Positions 46,214 through 55,226 of a stretch of 64,000 nt of DNA are shown here, one piece after another (position 1 is the first letter of the stretch; each line of letters starts with the position of its first letter). The stretch comes from Ferrimonas sp. YFM (GTDB lineage: Bacteria; Pseudomonadota; Gammaproteobacteria; Enterobacterales; Shewanellaceae), in assembly GCF_030296015.1 (NCBI RefSeq), contig NZ_AP027368.1:2480001-2544000 (forward strand), read 5' to 3'. The position numbers were made by a program, and so were the translations under genes. Under the pieces are notes generated by a model. That model was not told the DNA's origin. It ran no database searches and worked only from the letters and a program-made list of their open reading frames with translations.

Positions 46214-47040
46214 GCTGATACCTCCAATTGAGTTTCGTCCAGGGAGCGTCCCCGCTTCTGGCCCGCCTTCACGGAGCCATCGTTCAAGTCGTACTTCTTG
46301 CTGTACCCGCGAGGGGTGATGATGAGATCGGCAAATCGGTAGCTCTGACTGTTGCCCACCACCACGGCGGCGGTCATGCCGAACTCCAGATCGGTAAAGC
46401 TGTCCAGGGTGGAGAGCTGCACCGATTGCTCCGGTCGATAGGCGTTGTCCACGACGGCGACCGGCGTATCCCCGCTACGGTGCTTGAGCAGGATCTGCTG
46501 CGCTTCGATAATTTGTTGGGTACGGCGGCGGGATCTGGGGTTGTAGAAGGTGATGGCAAAGTCCGCCATGGCCGCCCCCTCGATGCGCTGACGAATCAGG
46601 CTCCAGGGGGTCAGCAGGTCCGACAGAGAGATGGTGCAGGCATCATGGCCCAAAGGCACCCCAACCAGGGACGCACAGGAGTTGGCTGCGGTGACGCCTG
46701 GGATCATCTGTACCGGCAGATCGTCGTTGCCGCGCCAACCCTTCTCTGCCAGTAATTCATACACCAGAGGCCCCATGGCGTAGATCCCCGCATCACCACT
46801 GGAGATGATGGCCACCCGTCTGCCGGACAAGGCTGCCTCGACGGCGAGGGAGGCTCTGTCCACTTCCCGGGTCATGCCACTGGCACTGGTTTCCTGACAT
46901 CCCAGCAGGGGACGAATCATATCCAGGTAGGGCTTGTAGCCTACGACCAGGTCGGCTTCTTTGATGGCCAGAGACGCCATGGGGGTTAACAGCTCCAGAG
47001 AGCCGGGGCCGATGCCCACAATACTCAGGTGACCACTCAT
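46210..47040 (-). CDS. cobJ: Precorrin-3B C17-methyltransferase (CobJ/CbiH)
   Basis: 276 residues. IVGIGPGSLELLTPMA, VVGYKPYLDMI, AIISSGDAGIYAMGPLVYE, MIPGVTAANSCASLVG and FAITFYNPRSRRR are typical of the C17-methyltransferase that also drives ring contraction. In the anaerobic route this is CbiH acting on cobalt-precorrin-3. A good GGAGG site lies before ATG 47040. The 92-bp gap to the cbiG stop is the only sizeable gap in the operon. Confidence 0.95.
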   Translation of the reverse strand: MSGHLSIVGIGPGSLELLTPMASLAIKEADLVVGYKPYLDMIRPLLGCQETSASGMTREVDRASLAVEAALSGRRVAIISSGDAGIYAMGPLVYELLAEKGWRGNDDLPVQMIPGVTAANSCASLVGVPLGHDACTISLSDLLTPWSLIRQRIEGAAMADFAITFYNPRSRRRTQQIIEAQQILLKHRSGDTPVAVVDNAYRPEQSVQLSTLDSFTDLEFGMTAAVVVGNSQSYRFADLIITPRGYSKKYDLNDGSVKAGQKRGRSLDETQLEVSA

Positions 47041-47132
47041 GGTGGTGCCTCCTCAAATCAGGTTTATTTCTCTGTGTGGACCGCTGCCAATCAGCAGACC
47101 ACTGTTCAATGGGTTTGCCGGTACCCGGGGCA

Positions 47133-48662
47133 TCACGGGCAGGGCTCCATGGTGGCCAGGCTCTGGGCAGGCACCACCTCAGCCAGGGCCCGCCCCTCAC
47201 TAAGGGCCTGGAACACTCTTTGCCACTGCTCTTTGGAGAACCCTTCCAGGGATTGCAGCCACTGGCTGTGATTCACATCCACACCTCTGGCGTAGATCAC
47301 CGCCGTGGCCCGCTGGCGACAGGCTCCGGCGCAATGGCTTCGGGTCACCTTGATGCGGTTTTGGCCCTTGGAGAGGTTCATCTCCTTGAGGATCTGCCGC
47401 AGCTGATGGGCCAAACCATCGGCACCGGACTGCTGGCAACGGCCGCCCTCGCACACCACCAGGTGATGGCGGTAATGGCGCACGGGTTTCGGCGCCCCAC
47501 CTGTGGCCAGGCCTTTGTGACTGGCGCGAGTGCGCGAAGGCCCGGAGACAAAGTTCTTCATTGCCCTGCGAGCCAGGGGCTCCTCAAAGGGGATGACACA
47601 GGCGGCCAGGGTCAGGTTGTACCCCTGCCCCTGGTATTTGAATTTGGGCACCAGCAACTTGTCAGCGCCACTGCTGTGCAGACAGGCGGCCTCGGCAACG
47701 GACGACACTCCGATGCAGCGCAGGACGGTATCCGATGGGTTTTCAACGCCCTTGACGTCTCTGAGGGTGTCGGCGCCGAAACATTCAAAGGGCAGTTCAA
47801 GGTTTTGGGCCGCACCCAGGATCCCCACTTCATCGGCCTTAAGGTCGATGGAGGCGAAACGCGCTAGCGATTGCGGGTGCAGGTTGTGGGCCTGCAAAAA
47901 TGCCTCGATGCCCTGCTCTATCACCGCCTGGGGGGTGTTGCGATCGCAACCGATGCCGAGCACCAGATCCCTGGGGCGCCACAGCGCCACCGGCAGGGTC
48001 AGCTTGGGCAATGTGCGGCTGCGGCTGATCACCACCGCCGCGTCCATGGCTTCCACCGGCGGCAACTCGGCTGATTCGCTGACCTTGAGGTGCTCGGGCA
48101 TGGGCTCCTGCCCCTGCCACCAGGCTTTCTCTCCCCCCTGCTGCCAGATTAGGGTGGGACGATGGTTGACCACGGCGCTGGCCACCCGAGTCAGGTCGTC
48201 TTCGCAGTCAGGGTCGAGGTGCCAGCCGAAGGGCTCACCCAGGGTGTCGACTGAGATAAGCCCTGAGCTGTCGGAGGCCGTGGTAAGGGTGGCGGTGGCG
48301 CCTAACAGCGCGGCGACCCGTATCGCCATCTGGTTGGCACCCCCTCGGTGACCACTGAGCACAGGGATGGCAAAGTGGGCATTTTCATCGATGCACACCA
48401 CACCGGGGTCCTGCCGTTTGTCCTGAAGCAGCGGGGCCAACATGCGGGTGGCGATGCCGGCACTGAACAGGAACAGGTGATGGTCGTAGGAGCCAAACTG
48501 CTGCTTTAGGTGTTCCGCCAGAGGCAGGCTGAGCGCCTGCTCGCCGCCCCAGTCACCCTGCCTGTCCAGCACAAACAAACGCGCACCGGGCAACTGAGCA
48601 ATCAGCTTTTGCCCCAGCTCTGCGCCTTTGCGGGTGATGGCATGGATGGCAATTCGGCTCAT
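47133..48662 (-). CDS. cbiG: Cobalamin synthesis protein CbiG fused to a [2Fe-2S] ferredoxin-like domain
   Basis: 509 residues; CbiG alone is ~330-380. Residues 1-385 are CbiG: AIHAITRKGAELGQKL, FLFSAGIATRMLAPLL, IPVLSGHRGGANQMA, LVLGIGCDRNTPQAV and PSDTVLRCIGVSSVAEA. CbiG opens the ring A lactone of cobalt-precorrin-5A, with loss of acetaldehyde. From ~405, HHLVVCEGGRCQQSG and SHCAGACRQ give a C-x4-C plus C-x3-C pattern of thioredoxin-like ferredoxins, which occur as separate proteins (CbiW-like) in some cobalamin operons. The ATG overlaps the cbiL stop by four bases. Confidence 0.9.
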   Translation of the reverse strand: MSRIAIHAITRKGAELGQKLIAQLPGARLFVLDRQGDWGGEQALSLPLAEHLKQQFGSYDHHLFLFSAGIATRMLAPLLQDKRQDPGVVCIDENAHFAIPVLSGHRGGANQMAIRVAALLGATATLTTASDSSGLISVDTLGEPFGWHLDPDCEDDLTRVASAVVNHRPTLIWQQGGEKAWWQGQEPMPEHLKVSESAELPPVEAMDAAVVISRSRTLPKLTLPVALWRPRDLVLGIGCDRNTPQAVIEQGIEAFLQAHNLHPQSLARFASIDLKADEVGILGAAQNLELPFECFGADTLRDVKGVENPSDTVLRCIGVSSVAEAACLHSSGADKLLVPKFKYQGQGYNLTLAACVIPFEEPLARRAMKNFVSGPSRTRASHKGLATGGAPKPVRHYRHHLVVCEGGRCQQSGADGLAHQLRQILKEMNLSKGQNRIKVTRSHCAGACRQRATAVIYARGVDVNHSQWLQSLEGFSKEQWQRVFQALSEGRALAEVVPAQSLATMEPCP

Positions 48663-49411
48663 TGCTGGCCCCGACGCAGGATGCCCTTACGGCCGCGAAT
48701 GGAGAGCTGAACCATGGCGAAGTAGCGATGCTCCTCGGGCACCTCTCGCAGATCCCGGTACACCTGCTGATTCTCGCCAGTGGCGTGGGAGACATAGGTG
48801 GCGCAGTGCAGCAGCCCCATGGGCTCCAGCATCTCAATCAGCGGCTTGACCATACGCCCGGCCTTGATGAGGATGATGGTGTCGAACTCCTCAATCAGCT
48901 TGGGCAGCATCTCGATGCCGTAGGTCGCCGGCACCACGCAGAATCGCTCCTCGCCATCGGCCAGAGGGATGGTGGTGGCCGCAGGCACCGCGGTGATGGA
49001 GCTTACCGCAGGCACCACTTCCACCTGCAGGTCGGGCAGGCGCTCTGCCAGCTCCTCCTGAAGGTAGGCCCAGGTGCTGAATACCGACGGGTCCCCCTCG
49101 GTGATGAAGCCCACGTCCAGCCCCGCCTGCAGTCGACTGACCAGAGCCTCGGCGGCCGCCTCCCAGGCGGGGACGGTGATGGAGACATCTCGAGTCATGG
49201 GAAACCACAGATAGAGCGCTTCACCGCGCATGCTCTCGGCATCCAGCTCCTGCTGGGCAATGGCCCAGGCAAAGGAGTCTGCCTGGCCTTTGTTCTTTTC
49301 AGGAATGGCGATCACATCCAGCGACTGCATCAGGCGCAGGCTGCGCAGAGTCATCAGATCGCCGGCGCCTGGGCCAACACCAATGGCGTAGAGTTTTCCC
49401 GTTTTGTTCAT
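48659..49411 (-). CDS. cobI: Precorrin-2 C20-methyltransferase (CobI/CbiL)
   Basis: 250 residues. The signature LYAIGVGPGAGDLMTLRSLR at the N-terminus is followed by VGFITEGDPSVFSTWAYLQE and VVPAVSSITAVPAATTIPLA, as in CobI/CbiL. It methylates C20 of (cobalt-)precorrin-2. Coupled by ATGA overlaps to both neighbours. Confidence 0.95.
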   Translation of the reverse strand: MNKTGKLYAIGVGPGAGDLMTLRSLRLMQSLDVIAIPEKNKGQADSFAWAIAQQELDAESMRGEALYLWFPMTRDVSITVPAWEAAAEALVSRLQAGLDVGFITEGDPSVFSTWAYLQEELAERLPDLQVEVVPAVSSITAVPAATTIPLADGEERFCVVPATYGIEMLPKLIEEFDTIILIKAGRMVKPLIEMLEPMGLLHCATYVSHATGENQQVYRDLREVPEEHRYFAMVQLSIRGRKGILRRGQQ

Positions 49412-50664
49412 TGGCCTTTGGCCCTCTTTTCAATGGTAAACAGATGAATGGGGTTATCCCCCTGGTATCGGGTGTAGTGCGCCAGGCTCTGACCGTGGGC
49501 GGCAGAGAGCATCAACACCTGGGCATCGACGCCGGCGTCACGGCACAGTTGGTGCAGCTCGCTGAGGCTCTCTAGGGTGACCGCGCTGAACACCAGCCGG
49601 CCTCCGGGTTTGAGTCTGGCCAGGGCCAACTCGAAGATGGCCTTCATCTCTCCGCGGCTGCCGCCACAGAACACGGCGTCGGGGTCGGGCAGTTGCTCCA
49701 GAGCCTGGGGCGCCCGCCCCTTGATTAAGGTGAGGTTGTCCACCCTGTGGGCAAAGCGGTTTGCCTCCAGGGTGGGATAACATTGGTCATTGCACTCCAC
49801 CGCGTACACCTGACCCTGCCAGGCCTGCTTGGCGGCTTCGATGCCGATGGAGCCGGAACCGGCGCCCAGGTCCCACACCACGGAATCCGGTTGAACCCTG
49901 AGGTTGGCCACCGCCACCGCCCGAACCGGCGCCTTGGTGATCAGCCCCCTGTCTGGGGTGCGCTTGGCGTAGGCGTCATCCGGACAGTGACCGGGATACC
50001 CGCCCCAGCGCAGAGCGTCTGTGCGCTCCAGCATCATCAGATTCAGAGGCTGAACAGGCTCGGCCTTCCCCTGGGTCAGTTCCTCGACACTGAAGCTGCG
50101 CACCCGCTCGTTGACCCCGCCCAGGGCTTCGCACAGGTGAACCCGCCAGTGGGTTTCCCCGAACTCCAGCAGGTGTTGAGCCACGCTCTTGGGGTTGTGC
50201 TCGGCATCGGTGAGCAGGACGAAACGCCCGCCCTGCTGAAGCCTGGCCACCAAACCGGCCAGGGGTCGGCCATGCACCGACAGCAGGCCGGTCTCCTGAC
50301 TGGCCCAGCCAAGTCGGGCACAGGCCAGTTGCATAGCACTGAGGCTGGGAATAATCTCCAACTCCGGAGGCTGCTCCAGGCCATCGAGGAAGGTTTTGAT
50401 GCGGCTGCCGATGCCGAAGAACATGGGATCGCCTGAGGCCAGCACACAAACATCCCTCTGCTGGGCCGACTCGGAGATGGCCTGCAGGTAGCCCTCAATG
50501 GGGGTAGTCAGTTTCAGCCGCTCTCCCTGAAACTGGGGAAAGAAGGCCAGATGGCGGCTGGCACCGGCCAGCACCTCGGTTTCGGCCACCGCATTGATGG
50601 CGCGGCTGGTCAGGCTAAGGCAGCCATCATCGCCGACGCCAATGACCCGGATGCGCCCTTTCAC
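49408..50664 (-). CDS. cobL: Bifunctional precorrin-6B methyltransferase/decarboxylase (CobL, CbiE-CbiT)
   Basis: 418 residues, full-length fusion. Residues 1-200 are the CbiE methylase (RVIGVGDDGCLSLTSRA, LASGDPMFFGIGSR, IPSLSAMQLACARLGW). Residues 210-418 are the CbiT Rossmann methylase (LGAGSGSIGIEAAKQAW, AVFCGGSRGEMKAIFE). Together they methylate C5 and C15 and decarboxylate the C12 side chain. In this operon no CobK/CbiJ reductase, which should supply the substrate, is present. Overlaps neighbours by four bases on each side. Confidence 0.95.
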   Translation of the reverse strand: MKGRIRVIGVGDDGCLSLTSRAINAVAETEVLAGASRHLAFFPQFQGERLKLTTPIEGYLQAISESAQQRDVCVLASGDPMFFGIGSRIKTFLDGLEQPPELEIIPSLSAMQLACARLGWASQETGLLSVHGRPLAGLVARLQQGGRFVLLTDAEHNPKSVAQHLLEFGETHWRVHLCEALGGVNERVRSFSVEELTQGKAEPVQPLNLMMLERTDALRWGGYPGHCPDDAYAKRTPDRGLITKAPVRAVAVANLRVQPDSVVWDLGAGSGSIGIEAAKQAWQGQVYAVECNDQCYPTLEANRFAHRVDNLTLIKGRAPQALEQLPDPDAVFCGGSRGEMKAIFELALARLKPGGRLVFSAVTLESLSELHQLCRDAGVDAQVLMLSAAHGQSLAHYTRYQGDNPIHLFTIEKRAKGQ

Positions 50665-51314
50665 TGTGCCGCCTCCACCATCAGGGCATGCAGGGTGGAC
50701 ACCACCAGGGGGCTGCCCCCTTTACGGCCCACAGAGGCGATGTAAGGCACCCCGCTCTGAGCCACCAGGGCATCTTTGGATTCGTCGGCACGGACAAAGC
50801 CCACGGGAATGCCGATGATCAGGGCGGGTTTGGCCTCGCCGGCCTCGACCATGCGAAGCACTTCAAACAGTGCAGTGGGGGCATTGCCCACGCCGACGAT
50901 GGCGCCATCGAGCAGTCCCTGGTCCCGGGCAAAACGCATGGATTCGATGGCTCTGGTGATCCCCTGCTCCCTGGCCCGTTCGATCACCTGGGGATGGCTG
51001 ATGAAGCACTGACAGGTGACGCCAAAGCGCTCGCTGCGCACCGGGCTGACACCGGCGGTGATCATGGTGACGTCGGAGATGATGTTGCAGCCACGGCGCA
51101 GGGCCTGGACTCCGGCCTCCACCGCGTCCTGGGAAAACTGGAACAACTCTTTAAACTCAAAGTCTCCAGTGGTGTGAATGGCGCGCCGCACCACATTCCA
51201 CTGACCAGGGGTGAAGGGGTGACCCCCCATGTGTGCCACCTCCTGATCGATGATGGCGAAAGAGTCAGACTCGATTTGCCGCCCCTGGGCGGTCAGTTGT
51301 TGCATGGCACTCAT
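50661..51314 (-). CDS. cobH: Precorrin-8X methylmutase (CobH/CbiC)
   Basis: 217 residues. SDFAIIDQE-like start, VVRRAIHTTGDFEFKEL (with the catalytic His), ISDVTMITAGVSP and the closing VGFVRADESKDALV (substrate-binding motif) are diagnostic. It moves the C11 methyl to C12 to give (cobalt-)hydrogenobyrinate. Coupled by overlap to cbiD and cbiET. Confidence 0.96.
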   Translation of the reverse strand: MSAMQQLTAQGRQIESDSFAIIDQEVAHMGGHPFTPGQWNVVRRAIHTTGDFEFKELFQFSQDAVEAGVQALRRGCNIISDVTMITAGVSPVRSERFGVTCQCFISHPQVIERAREQGITRAIESMRFARDQGLLDGAIVGVGNAPTALFEVLRMVEAGEAKPALIIGIPVGFVRADESKDALVAQSGVPYIASVGRKGGSPLVVSTLHALMVEAAQ

Positions 51315-52462
51315 TGAGGCTCTCCATGGCGGGCGCAGGCCAGGGTGGAACCGTCGAAGTCCACCAGGCGAACACTCACCGAAAAGGCGTTGTGGGAATA
51401 ATCGGCGCAGTGGCGGGCGGCCTCGGCGCAGAGGGATTGCAGATAGGATTGGGGTAACACCCCACGAACCAGATCCAGGATGTGGCGGCCGGTATTGGCC
51501 TGACGAATCTGGTCAATGACCGCCTTGTCCTGACAGTGGTCTGCGGCCAGGCTGGCCATGAGGTCAAAATCGATGGGGCGGCCACTGACATGGGTCATCA
51601 TGGTGCCGGAGACCAGCTTGCACAGCTTGCCGATCATGGTCACCAGCTCCAGCCGCCGAACCCCGTAGCGGGTGCTGGCGCGCAGGCCCACTCCGGTAAA
51701 ATCCCCCACCTGAATAAAGGCGGTGTCGGTGAGATCCGGATGGTGCGACATGGCCGCCTTTTCGGTGCGACTGCCTGTGGTCAACACCACCTGCGACAAT
51801 CCCTGGGCGCGGGCCACCTGGATACTCTGGCGAACCGATGCGGCATAGGCGGAGGTGGAGTAGGGATTGACCGTGCCTCTTGTACCCAGAATGGACAGGC
51901 CACCGATGAGTCCCAGGCGACGGCCTATGGTTTGCTCCGCCAGGGCCTCCCCGCCGGGGATGCTGACGGACACCCGGGCTCCGGACAGCCCGGATTGCTG
52001 AAGCAGAGGCAGCAGGTGCTCACGCATCATCTTGCGGGGCACCGGGTTGATGGCCGGCTCCCCCACCGCCAACTCCAGTCCAGGCAGGGTCACAATGGCC
52101 ACTCCCTCCCCCGCTTCGAAGCGGATGCCAGGCTGATCTTCCAGTTGCACGGTGGCGGTGATGGCCGCCCCGTGGGTGCAGTCGGGATCGTCCCCCGCAT
52201 CCTTGATCACCGCACAGCATGCGCGGCCCGGTTCAAGACATTGGGGAATGACGTCGAAACTGGCCTGCTCGCCAATGGGCAGCTGGATGGTGACCCGCTC
52301 AGGTGCAGAGGATTCGCCACCACACAACCACTGCAGGGCAGCCAGGGACGCGGCGGTTGCGCAGGCGCCTGTTGTGTAGCCCCGTCTGAGCTCACCCCGG
52401 TGGCGGCTCTTGCGGATTCGGGTGACCCCGGCGGCGGATGGCGATTGTTGTGTATTGGTCAC
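51311..52462 (-). CDS. cbiD: Cobalt-precorrin-5B C1-methyltransferase CbiD
   Basis: 383 residues. LRRGYTTGACATAASLAAL, KDAGDDPDCTHGAAI and VLTTGSRTEKAA are specific to CbiD, which exists only in the anaerobic cobalamin route; this fixes the type of pathway. It is the first gene behind riboswitch 1, and seven further genes follow in the same direction. The ATG at 52462 starts right at the conserved region; a weak site lies upstream. Confidence 0.96.
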   Translation of the reverse strand: MTNTQQSPSAAGVTRIRKSRHRGELRRGYTTGACATAASLAALQWLCGGESSAPERVTIQLPIGEQASFDVIPQCLEPGRACCAVIKDAGDDPDCTHGAAITATVQLEDQPGIRFEAGEGVAIVTLPGLELAVGEPAINPVPRKMMREHLLPLLQQSGLSGARVSVSIPGGEALAEQTIGRRLGLIGGLSILGTRGTVNPYSTSAYAASVRQSIQVARAQGLSQVVLTTGSRTEKAAMSHHPDLTDTAFIQVGDFTGVGLRASTRYGVRRLELVTMIGKLCKLVSGTMMTHVSGRPIDFDLMASLAADHCQDKAVIDQIRQANTGRHILDLVRGVLPQSYLQSLCAEAARHCADYSHNAFSVSVRLVDFDGSTLACARHGEPQ

Positions 52463-52530
52463 TTGAAGCGTTCCACTAGAATCTTTGGAAGCTCAACGAC
52501 AGGGGGCGGGTGCAATGATCTCTCACTACT

Positions 52531-52550
52531 GCCGGGTAGGCCCGCCTGGC
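52531..52550 (-). promoter_or_regulatory. Hairpin downstream of riboswitch 1 with conserved loop
   Basis: The RNA reads GCCAGG-CGGGCCTA-CCCGGC. A matching hairpin with the same loop lies after riboswitch 2 (57920-57940); both share GGCGGGCCTACCC. In cobalamin riboswitches a loop here often kisses L5 of the aptamer, so this is probably the expression platform. It lies 69 bases before the cbiD start and does not cover a ribosome site. Confidence 0.6.
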
Positions 52551-52558
52551 GTTTAGCG

Positions 52559-52691
52559 TCAAGGTTCGAGGTGGGTATTCTGGCTTTCAGCGATGCTGAC
52601 TACAGTTGCGGGTACAGCCCGGAATTTCGATCCGGTTCCCCCTGCCCGGCTCCGATTTTGGAGACGGGCCGCCCTCTTGCGGGCCCCTTGA
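52559..52691 (-). ncRNA. Cobalamin riboswitch 1, upstream of cbiD
   Basis: Read on the minus strand: P1 pairs TCAAGG with CCTTGA; then come the conserved GGGGAACCGG element, GGGCTGTACCCGCAACTGTA (near consensus CCCGCCACTG) and the B12-box variant GCCAGAATACCCACC. All are in canonical order for RF00174. It should respond to adenosylcobalamin (established for the class) and control the cbiD-to-cobA operon. Confidence 0.9.
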
Positions 52692-52700
52692 ACTGTGCCC

Positions 52701-52751
52701 AGTCTAGAGAGCCCGTCTGTCAGAAACACTGTGGAAAGTTGAAGTGATTTT
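52701..52751 (-). promoter_or_regulatory. Promoter of the cbiD operon with the shared 29-bp element
   Basis: A -10-like TAGACT (minus strand, 52701-52706) lies 16 bases after the end of a 29-base sequence (52723-52751) that is identical at 58162-58190. No -35 consensus is seen, but the element ends in TGTTTC, where a -35 would lie. Confidence 0.6.
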
Positions 52752-52791
52752 TGCCCGTGAAGCTGATCAGCCTGGGCGAACCGAATTCTGT

Positions 52792-53592
52792 CTACAAATT
52801 GGGCTTCAGCGAAGACTCCTCGTCCAAAAACAGGCGGTTAAGCTCCAGGGCCAGGTCAAAGGAGTGGCCATTGGCCCGGGAGAAAGCGAGCTGATCCACC
52901 ACGACCTCTTTCGCCTTGAGTCTGGCGTAGTGGGGCCGGCTCAAAGGCTTTGAGGGACTGCGGTTCATCGGGCCCACCTGATAGAGGTAGAGATCCGGGC
53001 GATTCATCAGCACCGCTTCCGGACTGAACTTGATCAGTTTGCGACTGGAGGGGGCCAACAACTCTCCCCCGGCGGCCTTGATGATGTCGGCGACAATGTT
53101 GCCCCGACCTGCAATGGTCAGGGGCATCTCGGTAACCTCAAAGATCACTCCAGGGGCCCTGGGCACAGGCCGCAGTTGCGCTCGCAAGGCGCTGAGCTCG
53201 GCAACAAGCCGGGCAGCCCTGGGCTGACACTCCAGGGCCTGACCCAGCTCCGTCACCCCACTGAGTACCCCGTCCAGGGTCACCGGGTTATAGATCAGGA
53301 TTTTCGCCCCCACCAGGCTCTGCATCTCTGAGCTGAAAAAGCGCTCCGAGCCCAGCACAATCAGGTCCGGATTGAGGCTGCGCACCAGCTCCAGGTTGGG
53401 CTTGATGTGACTGCCCACTTTAAGGGCATGGGGAAAATCCTCGTTGGACCGGGTGACGCCCACCACCTTGTGGGCCTGCCCCAGCCGCTGAAACAGATCC
53501 CCCGCCGCCGGTGCCAGCAGCACCACCCGCTCATGGGCCTGGGCGGTGGCGGCGAAAAGCAAAAGCGCGAGAATCCACAGACACCGATACAT
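52792..53592 (-). CDS. btuF: BtuF-like periplasmic substrate-binding protein
   Basis: 266 residues with a signal peptide (MYRCLWILALLLFAATAQA). The class III binding-protein fold is seen in RVVLLAPAAGDLFQRLG, HIKPNLELVRSLNPDLIVLG and the C-terminal LMNRPDLYLYQVG. It would bring a corrinoid, heme or metal chelate to the permease. Cobalamin or cobinamide is inferred from the riboswitch. The start is well supported by AGAGGT seven bases upstream, yet the gene overlaps the ATPase by 62 bases. Confidence 0.85.
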   Translation of the reverse strand: MYRCLWILALLLFAATAQAHERVVLLAPAAGDLFQRLGQAHKVVGVTRSNEDFPHALKVGSHIKPNLELVRSLNPDLIVLGSERFFSSEMQSLVGAKILIYNPVTLDGVLSGVTELGQALECQPRAARLVAELSALRAQLRPVPRAPGVIFEVTEMPLTIAGRGNIVADIIKAAGGELLAPSSRKLIKFSPEAVLMNRPDLYLYQVGPMNRSPSKPLSRPHYARLKAKEVVVDQLAFSRANGHSFDLALELNRLFLDEESSLKPNL

Positions 53593-54283
53593 CGTACACC
53601 TCTGATAATATTTCCGGAGTCACCCCTGCTCGGGGTACGTCAAACAGCAACTGCCCCTGCTTGAAAAACAGGAAGCGGTCAAAATGGTCATAAGCCAGAT
53701 TGATGTCGTGCACCGCAGTCACCACGGTGGCATCCAGGCTGGCCAGATGGGCAAAGATTTCCAGGGTATGGCGCACATCCAGGCTGGCGCTGGGCTCATC
53801 AAGAAAGATCACCGGCGTCTGCTGGTTCAGCACGCGGGCCAGCATCACCCGCCTCTGCTCACCACCGGACAGCTCTCCGTAGCTGCGATGGCGATACCTC
53901 AGCATGTCCACCCGCTCCAGGTTGCTGAGGCTGAGTGCCCGGTCCTCCTGGCTGTAGCCCTGGGGCCCCAGGTGGGCAAAACGCCCCATCAGGGCCACCT
54001 CCTCCACGGTAAAGGGGAAGGAGACCTCGGAGAACTGGGCCAGCAGGGAGAAGGTCTGAGCGCGCTCGCCGAAAGGGATCGCTGCCAGCTCGCGGCCGCC
54101 ATAGGCGATACTGCCCGCCCGGGGCTGGGTCAGGCCAGTCATCAGGGACAACAGGGTGCTTTTGCCGCAGCCGTTCTCGCCCATCAGGGCCACCTTCTCT
54201 CCCGGTGCAATCACCAGGTGGTCGAGCTCCAGCTGGAAACCGGAGCGGTGAAACGACAGTTGAGTCAGTAGGATCTCAGCCAT
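53531..54283 (-). CDS. btuD: BtuD/FecE-type ABC ATPase
   Basis: 250 residues. Walker A GENGCGKSTLL, signature LSGGEQRRVMLARVL, Walker B VIFLDEPSASLD and H-loop TAVHDINLAYDH are intact. It energises the importer made with the next two genes. It overlaps the permease by eight bases and the binding-protein gene by 62 bases. Confidence 0.9.
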   Translation of the reverse strand: MAEILLTQLSFHRSGFQLELDHLVIAPGEKVALMGENGCGKSTLLSLMTGLTQPRAGSIAYGGRELAAIPFGERAQTFSLLAQFSEVSFPFTVEEVALMGRFAHLGPQGYSQEDRALSLSNLERVDMLRYRHRSYGELSGGEQRRVMLARVLNQQTPVIFLDEPSASLDVRHTLEIFAHLASLDATVVTAVHDINLAYDHFDRFLFFKQGQLLFDVPRAGVTPEILSEVYDVSVSVDSRAFAFRRHRPGP

Positions 54284-55226
54284 GCCACAGTGCCTCGCGA
54301 CGGGTTTGAAGCAGATAGAAGAAGAATCCGCCGCCTAAGATGGCGGTGATGATCCCCACCGGCAGCTCGGCGCCACCGGGGATCACCGTGCGAGACAGGG
54401 CGTCGGAGGCCACCAGCAGGCCACTGCCCATCACCGCCGAATAGAACAGGTTGAGTTTCATGTCACTGCCGAACAGACTGCGGGCCACATGGGGCACAAT
54501 CAGCCCGACGAAGCCGATGATGCCGGAGAAGCTCACCGCCACCGACACCATCAGGGTAGAGAGGACAAAGGCCCAACTGCGCAGCTGCTTGACGTTGACG
54601 CCCAGACTCTGAGCCGACGCCTCATCCAGGCTGAGCAGGTTCAGCGCCTGGGCCCGGCGGCTGAGGAAGAGATAGACCCCGGCCAGCAGAGCGGCACACA
54701 ACACCAGCCTGTCCCAGCTCACCAGGAAGATCCCTCCCATCAGCCAGTAGACAATGGCATTGAGGGAGTCCTCGAAGTAGTACTTGGAGAAGCTGATGAT
54801 GGCGGAGGCGACAATGTTCATCACCACCCCGGCCAGGATCATGGTGATGGGATTGATGCGCCCCCGGGTCTGGGACAGGCGATACACCAGGCCAAGGCCG
54901 CCCAGTCCGGTGGCAAAGGCGCACAAAGCGACCCAGTGGCCCGGCACGCCCAGGGCGATGGCCAGCACCGCCCCCAGTGCCGAGGAGGACGCCGCGCCGG
55001 TGGTGAAGCTGTCCGCCAGGGGGTTTTTCAGAGTCAACTGATAGACACTGCCGGAGAGCCCCAGCATGGCTCCGATGAGAGCGGCAAACAGCACCCTGGG
55101 CAAACGCAGCTCGGTCACTATGCCTCTGCCCACCTCATCCAGTTCCAGGGGGTTCAGCCACTGGGGACCGGCCAGGGTCGCCCCGCCGCAGGCCAGCAGC
55201 AGTAACACCAGGCTGAGGGTCCTCAA
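54276..55226 (-). CDS. btuC: BtuC/FecCD-type ABC permease
   Basis: 316 residues with about ten spans. LRLPRVLFAALIGAMLGLSG, NPLADSFTTGAASSSALGAV and GFVGLIVPHVARSLFG are family signatures. The start is TTG at 55226, which overlaps the stop of the preceding gene (TTGA) and follows GGAG; the longer frame that runs into that gene is not real. Pairs with the ATPase and binding protein as a type II importer. Confidence 0.9.
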   Translation of the reverse strand: MRTLSLVLLLLACGGATLAGPQWLNPLELDEVGRGIVTELRLPRVLFAALIGAMLGLSGSVYQLTLKNPLADSFTTGAASSSALGAVLAIALGVPGHWVALCAFATGLGGLGLVYRLSQTRGRINPITMILAGVVMNIVASAIISFSKYYFEDSLNAIVYWLMGGIFLVSWDRLVLCAALLAGVYLFLSRRAQALNLLSLDEASAQSLGVNVKQLRSWAFVLSTLMVSVAVSFSGIIGFVGLIVPHVARSLFGSDMKLNLFYSAVMGSGLLVASDALSRTVIPGGAELPVGIITAILGGGFFFYLLQTRREALWHG

